Positions 12,363 to 25,250 are shown, counted from the first letter of the stretch. The stretch: DNA of 64,000 nucleotides from Haberlea rhodopensis (GCA_907163345.1 CAJQUN010000154.1:434001-498000); one strand, 5' to 3'. The notes: generated by a model from the letters alone, not told the origin. Numbers and translations: made by a program.

Positions 12363-13714
12363 GACTTGATCGTCCTCGAGCAAGCAATAAGCTCAAAAAG
12401 AAAAGTTAATCTTAATACTATGCATGAATCATCTTTACAACTCACGTAAAAACTCAGAAATCCTACTTACACATCAATAAAAGTCATTCAACATTTAACA
12501 AGAAGCAATTTCTCCTAAGTTAAACAATACATCGCAACATTGTAACGTGCGTGTGTGCCATTGTCAAACATGAGTAATGTACATATCTTTAAGATCAAAA
12601 AGTGCCATAACAACTCCGAATCTAGATTACTTTGAACTACTCTACAAATTTACTATCCAGCACTTCTCCACTAATGTAATTATTCCCTAGACTTGGATCA
12701 ACAGGACTTTAAAAGCTTATAACGTTAGGCCTTTTGGTGTCGGCTCCAAAGAAAAGGTAGGATGAATTCAAAGAAGAGAGTACAATAGAATCAGTTCAAT
12801 ACTTTTTTTCACACACTATTGAGCTTCTCTTCAACTTTTTCTAGCCTTGGCCACTTTGGGTCTTATTTAAATTTTCTTTTCAAGGCTTTTCTCTACATCT
12901 TTTCTTTTTCTTTGCTCATTCTTTTGTTCATTTCATTTTTTTTTCACAATGAACTTATCAACATATAACAATTTAATGCAATGAATGAGATTCCTTATAC
13001 TCCCTTAGGGGTGGGTAAAAATTTTCTTTTAGGCTCAATCCAAGGTAGGTATAATGAGGTTGCCAAGAATGTCGAATGGGGGTCTAATCATATGCAATGC
13101 ATATACCATTCTTTTTCAATAAGGCACAAGAGGGGACACTGAGGAATAATGTATAACAGGTAGGCTTGAAAGGAACAAACGGTCCAAAGATCGCCTAAAT
13201 CATCTCCAAGTCAAATTCCTAATTATAAATTTCGCCTCAAAGTGCTTTCAAATAAATTGTAGAGTTATCTAAGATGCTCAAGACTCATCATAGTTAACAC
13301 AAATTTTCACTTTAATCAATACATACTTCACTCAATCATGACTCAATAAGTGCTCAAATTATTCCTCAGTTTTGACATATGGTTAACAAAGGATATATAC
13401 AAACAAGTTAAACATTTTCATGACTCCTATCTAGATGAGGATTAATTTCATCATGTATTACTGTTGCAAATGTAATCCTTCATTTCTCAAGACTAACTCA
13501 CAAAAAAAAAAATTGTTGGTAATGCTCAAGGATGAATCATTCACAAAATCATGCAGTCATGCAAGTAGAGAAGTAAGACAAGTAGCAGAATGTGCAAAAA
13601 CAAGATATATACAAATACTCAAAACCCCCCCAAACTTAGTATGTGAATTGCCCTCAATGAACAAGAAAAAATAAATAAATGCAAAGGCAAAAACACATAC
13701 CATGACGACGATCG
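12363..13714 (-). other. Noncoding 3' region of the gypsy element
   Basis: This holds no ORF worth naming. It is bounded by two purine tracts (12348-12362 and about 13625-13640) and has a poly-A/T run near 13501. It corresponds to the long untranslated stretch between the last ORF and the 3' LTR in Athila-type elements. Confidence 0.6.
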
Positions 13715-14947
13715 TCACTGATCGTCGTCCTCATCATGCTCCGGAGGGGGAACTGGGTAGTGGTGCTCCTCGCCCTGATATGGCGAAAATGGTGGGTACT
13801 CAGAAGGTGGAGGTGCATGCGTATGATAAGGTGCAAAGTGTGGCTCCGGCGGGAACTGGAAACCTGGAAAGCCCATGGCCATGGCAGTGTTCCATGCACT
13901 CTGATAGTGCATGAACTCCATCTGACGCTGAGCTACCTGCTCATGGTCCATCTGCAATGCTCTCTGCATGCTGTGAATACTCTGCTGCCCCAGGCGAATA
14001 TCTTGGAGATCCCAATGAAGAGAGTCCAATGTAACACGTGTACGCTCTGCAGCAGAGGATGATGATGCTCCAGCTTGTCTAGTGTCCGAGGGTCTTGGCT
14101 CGGCCCTTCGTCGGCCCCTAGGAGGTGGTGGCCGTCCACTATGATCGGGGTCTTTGGTGGAAGTAGCTCCTTGTCTTCCCCCCATGTCACTCCTGCATCG
14201 CTGACATAAAGCAGTGATCGTGGATGGAAACGGTAGTGCGGAGGTCGGTGGGCTGCTCTCAATCTCTTCAATGTGATCACTGATGATCTCGCCGAAGTCC
14301 ACTTCCTTCCCTGAGAGGATGGCATATACCAGGACCGCTCTGTCTTTTGTCACCTCAGAAGTGTGGGTCGAGGGCATGACCCGCGAGGCGACAAATGAGA
14401 ACCATGCTTGGGCCTCTGGCGTCAAATGCTTTTTTAGAACCAACAGTGGCTCTCCTTTATCGTTCCTTTGCCAATCCACTCCCGGCATGCCAATAACTGC
14501 CAATACCTCATCGTAGTCTATCTTGCTATTCTTGAAAGATTGGTATGCACAGTTGTGAATGAAAGGCATCCGGTAAATATTATTCATTGAGGCTCGATCC
14601 ACCAACACATCCTTCCCTAGAACATAAACCTTTACTTGGTGCCCTGGTTGAATTGTTCGAAGATTAGTGTAAAATTCCCTCACCAGTGGCACCACAGCAT
14701 CAATCGGCGTCTGTACAAATTGAAACAACCCTCGTCGTCGTGCTGTCCTAATGACCGGGCACTCAATTTTTTCCATGCTCATGCCCCTTTCATGACTAAG
14801 GAGTTTCTTATGATAAGTGGGATATAACTCAGCAACTGTGGCATTGACAAACTTCTGTTCGTCATACCCTGGTTCAGAAGTCGTGGCCTCCGCCTGCTTT
14901 TGCATTTGTGAAGCCTCCGCCTGCTTTGACCTCTTTCTCGAAGACAT
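13715..14947 (-). CDS. Athila-type ORF3, putative plant transposon protein
   Basis: A 410-residue open frame, intact although the element's gag is broken. Residues about 25-235 (ELYPTYHKKLLSHERGMS ... KDRAVLVYAILSGKEVDFG) match what I know as the 'putative plant transposon protein' domain, common in the position where other Athila elements place an env-like ORF. The C-terminal third is low complexity: Arg/Pro-rich, then Gln/Met-rich (about residues 320-350), ending in an acidic DEDDDQ. No signal peptide or membrane segment is visible, so an envelope role is not supported. Function is unknown. The start is the first Met of the frame. Confidence 0.75.
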   Translation of the reverse strand: MSSRKRSKQAEASQMQKQAEATTSEPGYDEQKFVNATVAELYPTYHKKLLSHERGMSMEKIECPVIRTARRRGLFQFVQTPIDAVVPLVREFYTNLRTIQPGHQVKVYVLGKDVLVDRASMNNIYRMPFIHNCAYQSFKNSKIDYDEVLAVIGMPGVDWQRNDKGEPLLVLKKHLTPEAQAWFSFVASRVMPSTHTSEVTKDRAVLVYAILSGKEVDFGEIISDHIEEIESSPPTSALPFPSTITALCQRCRSDMGGRQGATSTKDPDHSGRPPPPRGRRRAEPRPSDTRQAGASSSSAAERTRVTLDSLHWDLQDIRLGQQSIHSMQRALQMDHEQVAQRQMEFMHYQSAWNTAMAMGFPGFQFPPEPHFAPYHTHAPPPSEYPPFSPYQGEEHHYPVPPPEHDEDDDQ

Positions 14948-15767
14948 TTTCTTGCTAAATTATTCTCAAATATCTCAATTAACTTCAACTAACACCACAC
15001 ACAACACTGCAAATCCAACACCCTTCAACACCACAAAACTTCCTCCACACTTAAATCCTTCCTAACCCAATTCTACCACACCAAGAAATTGCACCAAAAG
15101 ATAAAAACGTTGAGATTTGAAACCAATTACCACTTAAAAATCCGATCTTGGAAGAGTTTTGCACTTGGCTTGGAATTCCCTTTTTGATGCACTTCTACCC
15201 AATTTGACTTGTCATTCTTCAAATTTGCAATGAAAATCTCATTAGAACAAATATTACTTCCAAGATTTGAAGTAAATTGGAAATTTGATGGAATAAGGAT
15301 GAGATTAGATGAAAAAAATTGGAAGAGGCGACTTGGGTTCTGCTATGGAGAAGAGAGAAAGTGTTTTTTTTAAAGTGTAGACTGCTATTCGGTGCCCTAT
15401 TTTTTCAAAATTTTCTCTCGCTCGATCGATCGGAAAAAAATTTCGATCGATCGAGCGAGGCAGTATTCAAATCCCAATTTAAAAGCTTTGGGCGATCGAT
15501 CGAGATTTTGTCTCGATCGATCGCCAACACCAGAAGACAAAATTTTATATTTTCTCAACAACTTTCTCTCGGGTTGCCTCGCCTACATCCTTATCGCTCT
15601 TGTTTTCACACCTGCAATAGAAAACACACAGACTTATCCACGGAAACATCTAAAAACAAAATTAAAACAACCAAACTAGAAAGAACAAACCAAAACAAAA
15701 GCTCAAGGAAGGAAAAAAAAAAGTTCTTAATTTATAGTCCCAAGCTGGACTGTCACCTCCTCGTCTG
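14948..15767 (-). other. Gap where pol is expected, with CGATCGAT palindromes
   Basis: This 820-bp stretch between gag and ORF3 holds no protease, RT or integrase motif. At about 15420-15530 it has four CGATCGATCGAG-type blocks like those in the LTR, which suggests that LTR-like or 3' noncoding sequence was joined here when pol was lost. Confidence 0.6.
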
Positions 15768-17050
15768 TCAATTCGATTGCTCCTTTGGATTCTTTACAGA
15801 ATCACTCGGGAGCGTACCTTGCGTCCTCCCAGATATCAATGTGGCCAACTGCCCTATTTGCACTTCCAAATTTTTAATTGATGCATCCTGATTCTGCATC
15901 CTCACCTCCGTCGACGAAATCAACTTTGCCATAAGTTCCTCCATACTCGGCTTTTGTGTGAACCCTGCCTGCGGTTGTGGGTTCAACACATTCTCCTGGT
16001 TCGACCATCTCAGATTCGGGTGGTTCCTCCACCCCGGATTGTAGGAGTTCAAATACGGATTGTTGGGTGGCCTGTTACCTACAAAATTCACCGCCTCAAT
16101 AGATTGGTTAAACTGGTTACCTGCCTGACATTCGATGCTTGGATGACCGCCTCCACACAAGTCACAGAAAACAGCTTGAACTTGCATTGGTGATGCTCTA
16201 ATGCTATCTATCTTTCTGTTCATAGCCTCAAGCTGTGCCGAAAGAGCAGTGATCTCGTCCACTTGATGGACTCCTATTGGCTTCTGTGGCGTGTTCCTCT
16301 CTGACTGCCACTGGTAGCTGTTACATGCCATTTCTCCAACAAGCTATATGCCTCTTACGGTGTCTTCCTCATTATTGATCCCCCTGATGCTGCATCTATC
16401 ATCGAGCGGTTAGAAGAAAATAAACCATTATAGAAAGTTTGTACCTGCAACCAAATGGGTAGACCGTGGTGTGGGCATCTCCTCAACAATTCTTTAAAAC
16501 GATCCCACGCTTCATATAACGTCTCGGGGTCAAACTGCCCAAAAGTTGTGATATCGTTCCGCATCTTCGCCGTCTTGGAAGGGGGGAAGTACTTTGATAA
16601 AAACGCTTTCGTCATCCCCTCCCATATTGTTATTGAACCTGCAGGTAGTGAATTCAACCATGACTTAGCTTTGTCTCGTAATGAAAAAGGAAAAAGTCTT
16701 AACCTGATGGCGTTGTCGGAGACGCTATTATGTTTGAACGTGTCACAAATCTCCAAAAAGTTGGAGATGTGATTATTCGGGTCGTCCGTGGCCGCTCCCC
16801 CAAACATAACCGAGTGCTGTATCATTTGTATAATCGCCGGCTTGATCTCAAAGTTGTTCGCTTGAATCGTCGGCCTCGTAATACTGGACAAAGATCCATG
16901 AAATGCCAGTTGCGCAAAGTCCATCATTGATCTTGGGTTCTGTGCTTCATTATTATCTGCCATCGCTCGAGCTTCTCGTAATCGCCTAAGTAGAGTTCTT
17001 TCTATTTCCGGATCAAATGGCTCGAGAATGGGCTCCTCTCTTCTGAGCAT
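15768..17050 (-). pseudogene. Athila-like gag, broken
   Basis: Gag would form the retrotransposon particle. The upstream part (17050-16355) has the retrotransposon gag domain (LRLFPFSLRDKAKSWLNSLP, FLSKYFPPSKTAKMRNDI). The downstream part (16331-15768) starts around a conserved NSYQW stretch and carries a CCHC-like knuckle, CDLCGGGHPSIEC, then a GQLA-type coiled stretch. A TAA replaces the expected Glu codon after MRKTP at about 16355, and a 1-base frameshift follows a few codons later. The frame ends at a point where pol would normally continue (GTLPSDSVKNPKEQ), then stops. Confidence 0.85.
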
Positions 17051-17215
17051 GCACTAGAGAAACGATTCCTGTACAAAACAGACAAAGGGAGACAACAAAA
17101 ATTATACAAAATTAGTAACAAAGATCAACAAAAGAAAAACAAAAACAAAAACGCAATAATAAAAGAATTGGCTAAATTACAACTAACTAATCTCGTATGA
17201 TATTATACAGATTAG

Positions 17216-17233
17216 TCCCCAGCAACGGCGCCA
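17216..17233 (-). promoter_or_regulatory. Primer binding site of the gypsy element
   Basis: Minus strand TGGCGCCGTTGCTGGGGA, six bases inside the LTR end, is the PBS type common in Athila/Tat-like elements. It fixes the element's orientation as minus. Confidence 0.85.
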
Positions 17234-17239
17234 AAAACT

Positions 17240-18752
17240 TGACCGCTTTATTTTTAAACAATTAATATTTCAAAGAATAGTGTGAAGCGATTCTACCGCA
17301 AGTGCACGGTTGTCAAGTTTTAGTATAGTGAAAATTAAGTAGGGGTTGTCGAATCCACAGGGACTAACGTATAAGTACCAAATAAGATTAATAAAATTAT
17401 ATTTAGCCTACGATTAAAGAAGGTGATTAACTAAAGCAAACTTAAACTATGGAATGAAAATTAAACAAGAAACAATAAAATGAATGGTTCCGGATATGCA
17501 AAGGTAAGTCACTCGAGAAATTTATCAAGCTCGTCGTTCAACTATGTTATCTTTAATGATTCAACTGAATTCTCAAATTATCAACCAATTGATTCTAAAG
17601 GTGAAAGGTTTTCGCTATTATTCGATACACTCTCTCGAGCTGTAAAGAAACTAACATTAAATTAGAATAAGTCACTCTCGTGCACCTATTTACTAATTCA
17701 ATATTGCATAAATCATCAAAACCTTGTTACTCTAAATCTCTCGATTCAAAGTTCCCACGTATGCGATATCATCTCTCGATCTCAATCGTAACATACATCA
17801 TAAATTAATAGAGCGTGTTACAACGTTATCTCTCGATCTCGGTTATAACTCTCAGATTCAATCAAAGTTAGCTAGGCTTTGATCTACACAATCAATTAAT
17901 TTATGAACAGTAGTAATCAATGCACTCAACCACAATTGAATCAATAATCAAACACAACGAAACTAAAACTCGATAGAATAAACTGAAAATATTTCAAATC
18001 AAATACAAAAGAGTTTAATCGTCTCTCGACCTCAAAAACATCAATTGAAAATCAAAATGAAATAGATTAGAGTCTAGAAATACGATAAACGGCGGAATAA
18101 ATCCCTGCGTAGCACCGAAATCTCTTCTCTTGCTCCTTCCTTGCACTCCGGAATGGATTGGCTCGACTTTGGACGAAGAACGGAGACTGAATCTCCTTCG
18201 GCGGTGCTAGACGGTGGCTAGGGTTCCTTATTTTCAAGAGGATTGGCGTCTGATATGGTGTATCTCTTGTATGGAAATGATTCTCCCTTTTATCCCCCGA
18301 AAGTCCATTCAAAAATGGAAGATAAGATTTTCCCGGATTTGCGTATCGATCGATCGAGAATTGCGTCCGATCGATCGGTGCACTGTTCACGTCAGCCTTT
18401 GAAACTCACTGCCTCTCTCGATCGATCGAGATTTCCTTCCGATCGATCGATCCTTCGATAAAATTGGCTCTGAAGTTTCTGCCTTGGTCGATCGATCGAG
18501 ACTTCGATTCATTTTCTGCTCAGCACACTGCCTGGCTCGATCGATCGAGAATCCGAAAATCCAACTTCCTCAATTTCAACTCTTTCTCGCCTCGATTTCG
18601 CCGTTTTTCTTCAGTTTAGCTCATTTCTTCTATTTCCAACTAATTTTCCTGAAATAGACAAATAAACACCAAAAAGCATAATATCATCCAGGAAAAAGTA
18701 CGAAAAATGGGAAGAAATTACAGCTAAAAACACTCAAAATCTAAGCCTATCA
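17240..18752 (-). repeat. Athila-like 5' LTR (minus-strand sense)
   Basis: A 1513-bp partner of 10815-12347, with the palindrome cluster at about 18346-18549 and the same TATA-like box near 18284-18294. Confidence 0.93.
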
Positions 18753-18757
18753 GTAGC

Positions 18758-19438
18758 CTTGATGTGTTGCTAGATACCGCTCATTGCTTGTGACATAAAA
18801 TGAGATTTTATGTCACTGCCAACATTACAAGATCCAATTGGGTCGCAAAAAAGATTAAATCGATAAGGGAAATTAAATTCATTGGATGAATTAATTAATT
18901 AAGAAGAATCTTAATTAAATGATTATAAGGATTTATTAAATCATGGGTTTGGGCCCATGAGACTTTAAGAAAGTCTTGAACCTTAATTAAATCTTATAAT
19001 ATAAATACAAGGTTATAATTAATTGTTTGATACAATTTTATATCACATAACCTAGCCACACAAAGCTTGAAGCTCTCGGCCACCACAAAGCCGTGACCTA
19101 ACCGCCGCCGCCGCCTTTGGTCATTTTGTGTTTCCGGCCATCTTCATTCGATTTAGAATCGTGTGTGGTTATTGTTCTGGTTTAAGAACAAGTCTGGTTT
19201 AAGAGCAACTTGTTCTTAAATCCCCTTTTCGATTTGATCGTGTGGATACCGTAGAGACAAAGGTGCAAACTTTTGTTTGTGACTCGTGGTGCTACAACGA
19301 GGATTCTGCATCAAACACGCTACAAGGGTGAGACTCTTATTATCTCTATTCCGATATGAACCCTTTGTATAGATCCGCGGTTTTAGTAATCCAAATTTTA
19401 TTATTCTGCTGCGTTGTATGCTCGTTGGATTACTTACA
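18758..19438 (+). repeat. Copia 5' LTR, second part
   Basis: Continues the LTR split by the gypsy insertion; matches 26073-26745 apart from small indels such as an extra tctggtttaag near 19185. Ends in TTACA directly before the PBS. Confidence 0.92.
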
Positions 19439-19439
19439 G

Positions 19440-19452
19440 TGGTATCAGAGCC
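19440..19452 (+). promoter_or_regulatory. Copia primer binding site (tRNA-iMet type)
   Basis: TGGTATCAGAGCC, one base after the LTR end, complements the 3' end of initiator tRNA-Met. Confidence 0.95.
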
Positions 19453-21275
19453 GTGTACAAAGCTCATATCGGAAATTATGTGGTTAATTGTTTAATCATA
19501 TTTAGATTTATATTGCATGCTATAAAACTGTATATAATCATATATGATATGAGTAAATCGAGTTTTTGAAATTATCGTAAAATTATATTTGATATAATTG
19601 AAGTTTATTGTATACGATACATGAAGGCGCAAAACCGAGCCCATAGCTTGATGGTTCGGCCACCACCATCACATTGACCCACGGCGGCCACATGATGGGT
19701 AGGGTTTTCGAACCCTTGGCTCGAGATGGTCTAGCCGTTGCGGCTCATGTTCGTGCATGGAGGTGTCGAAACATGGCTAGAGTTTGGAACTCTTTTGGCT
19801 CGATAAGTTTTTGAAACCATGCAAGATGGTTCGATCATGGTCCACGGAAATATGAGGGTTGACGGCCACTTCCACGTGAGAACTAGGGTTTTTCGAACCC
19901 ATTGGCTCGAGATGGTCGAGCCGCCACCGTCATGAATCGTGCATGGTTGGACCGTGGCATATGGCTAAGATTTTCGAACCATGTGGCTCGATAGACATCA
20001 AAACGGCGCAAGTCATGGCTAGGGTTTTGGAACCCTAGCGGCGCCGCATGGTCACACGGCTTTGGACCGTGACTTAGGCTAGGGTTTCGAACCCTAGGCC
20101 CATGCATGGTCCAGCCGTGTGGTTAGATGGTTCGGACCCATTTGGCTCATGTTTTGAGTCTCATTTAGTTTCGTGGCATGTGATGTCCCGAGCGTACGAT
20201 AATTTTCCAAAAAATTTATTTTACAGTTTTATTGGAATTAAATTTTAAAATGTTTATAATTTAATTCATTAATTGTTATAGCATGTTTTATGTGTTGTTT
20301 GAGCATGGTGCATGGTTATAGCCCTATGACCTATTAGATAGGATTTTGTGAATGGTTGTAATTTAATACGACCTGCGAGTCGTGCCTTCTCTATTTTTCT
20401 GAATGTATTCCCTCCCCTATGCTCCCCCTCGAATGTAACTCGAGGAATTCTCTAAATCATGTAATTGTTATATAGTTTAGTTAGATTTTTATTGATGGAG
20501 ATCAATGAAGATGGACCATGGTGCCGGGATGAGAAGGTCATTCACAAAAGGGAGCCAAAGAGGTGCTTGGAGAAGTTACCCTTAGGTTGACTTTTTAGAT
20601 TTTCTCATTGGCTTGAGAAATCTTTAGTTGGGGCTATAACCATGTCACGTTTACTTTATGTTGATGTATGAGATGCATGTTTACTGTTTTATTTAATATT
20701 GATGCCTATATATATATGTAGATATGTATATATTCATATATGTACGTGACATATTTTCAATATTAATAAAATCATGAGATCAATAAATCCCTCTATAATA
20801 TTAAGTTTAAGATGCCTTCCAATTAAAAATACTCGTCAAAACTTCGATTGAACATGTGTGGGTTTGCCAAAGCAAAGCACCATGACAATCTTAGTAAGGC
20901 GCGAAATGATAATAGTGATATCCGTGTTATTTTAAATTTGGTTCGATTTAACTAGTGTTATCTCAATAGGATTGGGAACCTAGAGGCATGGGGTTGGATA
21001 ATAATTCATTAGATGAATTTGAACAAAGTGTTGTTCGTCCAACCATCCAAGAATTACATGTGATGTAATTGACAAAGTGTTGTCTACCTAAATAACCGAG
21101 TCTTGGGCGATTAGCCAAAGCTAACTCAAGATTAAGTGAAATATGGATCTTGACCCACTAAAGTTTTCGAGGGTTGATAATTTTAAACAAAATAGTGGGA
21201 GTGTCATTTAATATAAGACCATATCAAATGATTAAAATCATAAACTTATTTTGCATATTTATATTGTAGATATCC
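19453..21275 (+). other. Copia leader with TTCGAA-type repeats
   Basis: A 1.8-kb untranslated leader between PBS and gag. From about 19690 to 20130 it holds at least five degenerate units that pair a self-complementary agggttttcgaaccct-like core with a ggctcgagatggtc-like block. The remainder is unremarkable AT-rich sequence. Confidence 0.65.
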
Positions 21276-24200
21276 ATGACAACTAACAACATCACAAGCA
21301 CATTATCATTGCGATCGGTCCTTGAGAAGGACAAACTGAATGGGACAAATTTCCTAGACTGGTATAGGAATTTGAGGATTGTCCTCAAGCAATAAAAGAA
21401 GCAATATGTCCTAGAGGAACCCTTACCTGCTGAGGAACCTCCCTTAACGGCTGCTAAAGCCGATAAATATGCTTACAAGAAGCATCAAAATGACGCACTT
21501 GATGTTGGGTGCCTTATGTTTGCCACCATGAACTCTGAGCTTCAGAAGCAACATGAGGAAAATGGAGGCGTTCGATATGATCGAGCATCTAAAGCAACTG
21601 TACCAACAACAAGCAATACAAGAGAGGTATGACGTCTCTAAAGCGTTATTCCAGTGTAGAATGGTAGAAGGAAGTCTGGTTGGAACTCATGTACTCAAGA
21701 TGATTGGGTACATTGAGAATCTGGAGAAGCTTGGTTTTCCATTGGACCAAGAGTTGGCCACTGACGTGATCTTGCAATCGTTGCCTGAGAGCTTCAGTCA
21801 ATTTGTCTTGAATTACAATATGATTGAAATTGAAAAGACTCTACCACAGTTGCTTGGCATGATGAGAACTTTTGAAGCTAACAGCAAGAAGTCTAAGCCC
21901 ACAAATGTTCTTATTGTGAATAAGAGCAAAGGAAGGGCTAAAGCAAAAGTTTTAAAAAGGAACAAGAAAGTCTTTGTCAAATCTAAGCCTCATACTGCTG
22001 TACTTAAGCCAAAGGGAGGAGTGGCAAAAGAGGGGAACTGTTTCCATTGCGGAGAGACCGGACATTGGAAAAGAAATTGCAAAGTTTATCTGGAGGATCT
22101 TAAGAAGACGAAGGGAAGTGTGACTTCCACTTCAGGTATTTTTGTTATAGAAGTCAATTTATCTACTTCTTCATTATGGATATTAGATACTGGATGTGGA
22201 TCTCACATTTGTGTTAATGTGCAGGATCTTAAAAGGAGTAGGATATTGGCAAAAGGCGAAGTGGATCTCCGAGTAGGAAATGGAGCAAGAGTTGCTGCAT
22301 TAGCTATAGGAGATTATTCATTATCTTTGACTGCCGGTTTATCTTTAGATTTAAAAGGCTGTTATTTTGTGCCTTCAATTACTAGAAACATTATATCTAT
22401 CTCTTGTTTGGACAAGTTTGGATTTTCATTTATTATAAAGGACAATTGTTGCTCCATTTATTTAAATGATATGTTTTATGCTAGTGCACAAATGATTAAT
22501 GGTCTTTATGTATTAAATATTGATATGCCTGTCTATAACATAAATACTAAAAGGATTAAGAATAATGATTCAAATCCAACTTATCTCTGGCATTGTCGTT
22601 TGGGCCATATAAACGAGAATCGCATATCAAAACTTCATAAGGATTGAGTATTGGATTCATTTGAGTTTGAATCATATGAAACATGTGAATCTTGTTTAAT
22701 GGGCAAGATGACTAAAGCTCCTTTCAAGGGACATGTTGAAAGGACAAATGATTTATTGAGTCTCATACATAGTGATGTATGTGGACCAATAAGCACACAT
22801 GCTAGAGGTGATTTTCAATACTTCGTTACATTTACTGATGCCTTCAGTAGATATGGGTATGCGTACCTAATGAAACATAAACATGAAACCTTTGAAAAGT
22901 TCAAGGATTTCAAGAATGAAGTACAAAACCAACTTGGTAAAAGTATCAAAATCCTTCGATCAGATCGAGGAGGTGAATACCTTAGCCAATAGTTTCATGA
23001 CTATCTAAAGGAGTGTGTGATAGTCCCACAACTCACTCCTCCGTATACACCACAATGGAATGGTGTATCCGAGAGGAGAAATCGAACCTTGTTGGACATG
23101 GTTAGATTAATGATGAGTCATGCAGATCTTCCGATATCCTTTTGGGGACATGCTTTAGAAACATCAATATCCATACTGAACCGTGTTCCATCTAAATCAG
23201 TGGAAAGACACCATATGAGATATGGACTGGGAAACGTCCTGGTATGTCTTTTATGAAGATTTGGGGTTGTGAGGCTTTCGTGAGACGTCCCGCCTCTAAC
23301 AAACTTGGACCCAAATCTGATAAGTGTTTATTTGTGGGGGTATCCTAAGGAAACGAAAGGATACTATTTATAATATCCCACCGAGAACAAAGTGGTTGTT
23401 GATCGGACTGGTGTCTTTCTTGAAAGAGAATTTATTTCTAGAAAAACCAGTGGGAGACATATAGAACTTAGTGAAGTTCAACCACAAGAAAACACTGAAC
23501 ATGATATTGAGATGGAAACAGAGCAGAAACCACAAGCTGTTGTGGATAAAGTGTCTGCTCAAGAGACACAAGCCCAGCGTAGGTCTGTAAGAGAACACTG
23601 GGAGCCACAGAGATATGGATTTCTTGTGACTCAACAAGGTGACTTACTACTTATTGATGAGGATGAGCCGTCATCTTATCAAGAAGCTATAATGGGCACT
23701 GATTCTGAGAAATGGCAAGAAGCCATGAAATCTGAAATGGAATCTATGTATGCAAACCAAGTATGGACTTTGGTTGACCCACCTGAAGGGGTGAGACCCA
23801 TAGGGTGCAAATGGATTTTCAAGAAGAATACCGACATGGATGGTAATGTACAAACCTTTAAAGGTCGACTGGTTGCAAAAGGGTTCAAACAAATTCATGG
23901 TATTGACTATGATGAAACTTTTTCACCAGTTGCCATGGTTAAATCCATAAGGATCTTACTTGCAATAGCTGCATTTCATGATTATGAAATCTGGCAGATG
24001 GATGTCAAAACAGCTTTCCTTAATGGAAATCTGCTTGAGGATGTGTACATGACACAGCCCGAGGGTTTTGTCGATCCAAAGGATGCTGGAAAGATATGCA
24101 AGCTACAACTATCCATTTATGGATTGAAGCAAACTTCTCGGAGTTGGAATCTTCGTTTTGATGATACAGTCAAAGAGTTTGGTTTCATCAAAAACGTAGA

Positions 24201-25083
24201 TGAACCTTGTGTCTACAAGAAGGCCAGTGGGAGCATAATTATCTTCCTAATATTGTATGTATATGACATACTTCTAATTGGGAATGATATCCCTACCTTA
24301 CAATCTGTAAAGATTTGGCTAGGGAATTGTTTTTCTATGAAAGACTTGGGTGAATCCACCTATGTATTAGGAATCAAGATCTATAGAGATAGATCAAGAA
24401 GATTACTTGGCCTAAGTCAAAGTACATGCATAGACAAAGTGCTAAAACGGTTTAGCATGCAAGAATCAAAGAAAAGATTCGTGCCTATGACGCATGGGAT
24501 ACATCTCTCGAAGGATCAGTGCCCTTCAACACCAGATGAGAGACAACGCATGAGTAAGATTCCATATGCGTCAGCTATTGGGTCTATCATGTATGCCATG
24601 ATATGTACTCGTCCCAATGTCTCGTATGATTTTAGCATGACAAGCAGATATCAAGTTGATCCAGGTGAAAGTCACTGGATTGCAGTCAAGAATATCCTGA
24701 AGTACTTGAGAAGAACTAAGGATACATTCTTGATTTATGGAGGTGAGGAAGAGCTCAATGTAATAGGTTACACTGATACAAGCTTCCAAACTGACAAAGA
24801 TGATTTCCGATCGCAATCAGGATATGTGTTTTGCCTAAATGGAGGTGCCGTGAGCTGGAAGAGTTCAAAGCAAGAGACAGTAGCCGATTCTACAACTGAA
24901 GATGAGTACATTGCTGCCTCAGATGCAGCAAAGGAAGTTGTTTGGATCAAGAAGTTCATTTCTGAACTTGGGGCGATGCCTAGCATTCTAGATCCGATTG
25001 AACTCTATTGTGACAACAATGGAGCCATCGCATTGGCTAAGGAACCTAGATCTCACCAAAGATCCAAGCACATACTTCGGTGA
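21276..25083 (+). pseudogene. Copia gag-pol polyprotein, degenerate
   Basis: Order gag-PR-INT-RT-RH, as in Ty1/copia. Seen: a gag N-terminus at 21276 (MTTNNITSTLSLRSVLEKD), zinc knuckle CFHCGETGHWKRNC, protease DTGCGSH, integrase HxxxxH-CxxC with SDRGGEYL, RT (TAFLNG) and RNase H (CDNNGAIALA). Breaks: TAA 21393-21395, a frameshift near 21545, TGA 22645-22647, TAG 22990-22992, a one-base loss near 23208 balanced by a gain near 23342 with a TAA near 23370 after it, and TGA 25081-25083. The RT active-site box reads YVYD instead of YVDD, losing a metal-binding Asp. The copy is inactive. The lineage within copia is not settled. Confidence 0.93.
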
Positions 25084-25250
25084 TTTCATTTCATTCGAGA
25101 AATCTGTTGAAAGATGAGATGTAAAGATATGCAAAGTACCAACAGATGATAATGTATCTGACCCATTGACGAAGCCACTGTCACAGCAGAAGCATGATCG
25201 TCATACTAGATCACTAGGCATTAAGTATATGTCTGATTGATCTTAGTGCA

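Larger units (their letters stand above)
10815..18752 (-). mobile_element. Athila-like Ty3/gypsy element lacking pol
   Basis: On the minus strand the LTRs start TGATAGGC and end CGGTCA, at 18752-17240 (5') and 12347-10815 (3'). The target duplication GTAGC is perfect at 10810-10814 and 18753-18757. The PBS is TGGCGCCGTTGCTGGGGA at 17233-17216, and the purine tract AAGTTTGGGGGAGT ends at 12348. Order: gag (broken), about 0.8 kb without recognisable coding, a 410-aa ORF of the plant transposon-protein type usually found near the 3' end of Athila elements, and a 1.4-kb noncoding tail. Protease, RT, RNase H and integrase are all missing, so it is non-autonomous. About 20 substitutions and one 21-bp gap separate the LTRs by eye, so the insertion is young. 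Confidence 0.9.

Noticed and set aside
13735..14062. Plus-strand frames opposite gypsy ORF3
   Set aside because: Shadows of a GC-richer coding region on the minus strand.
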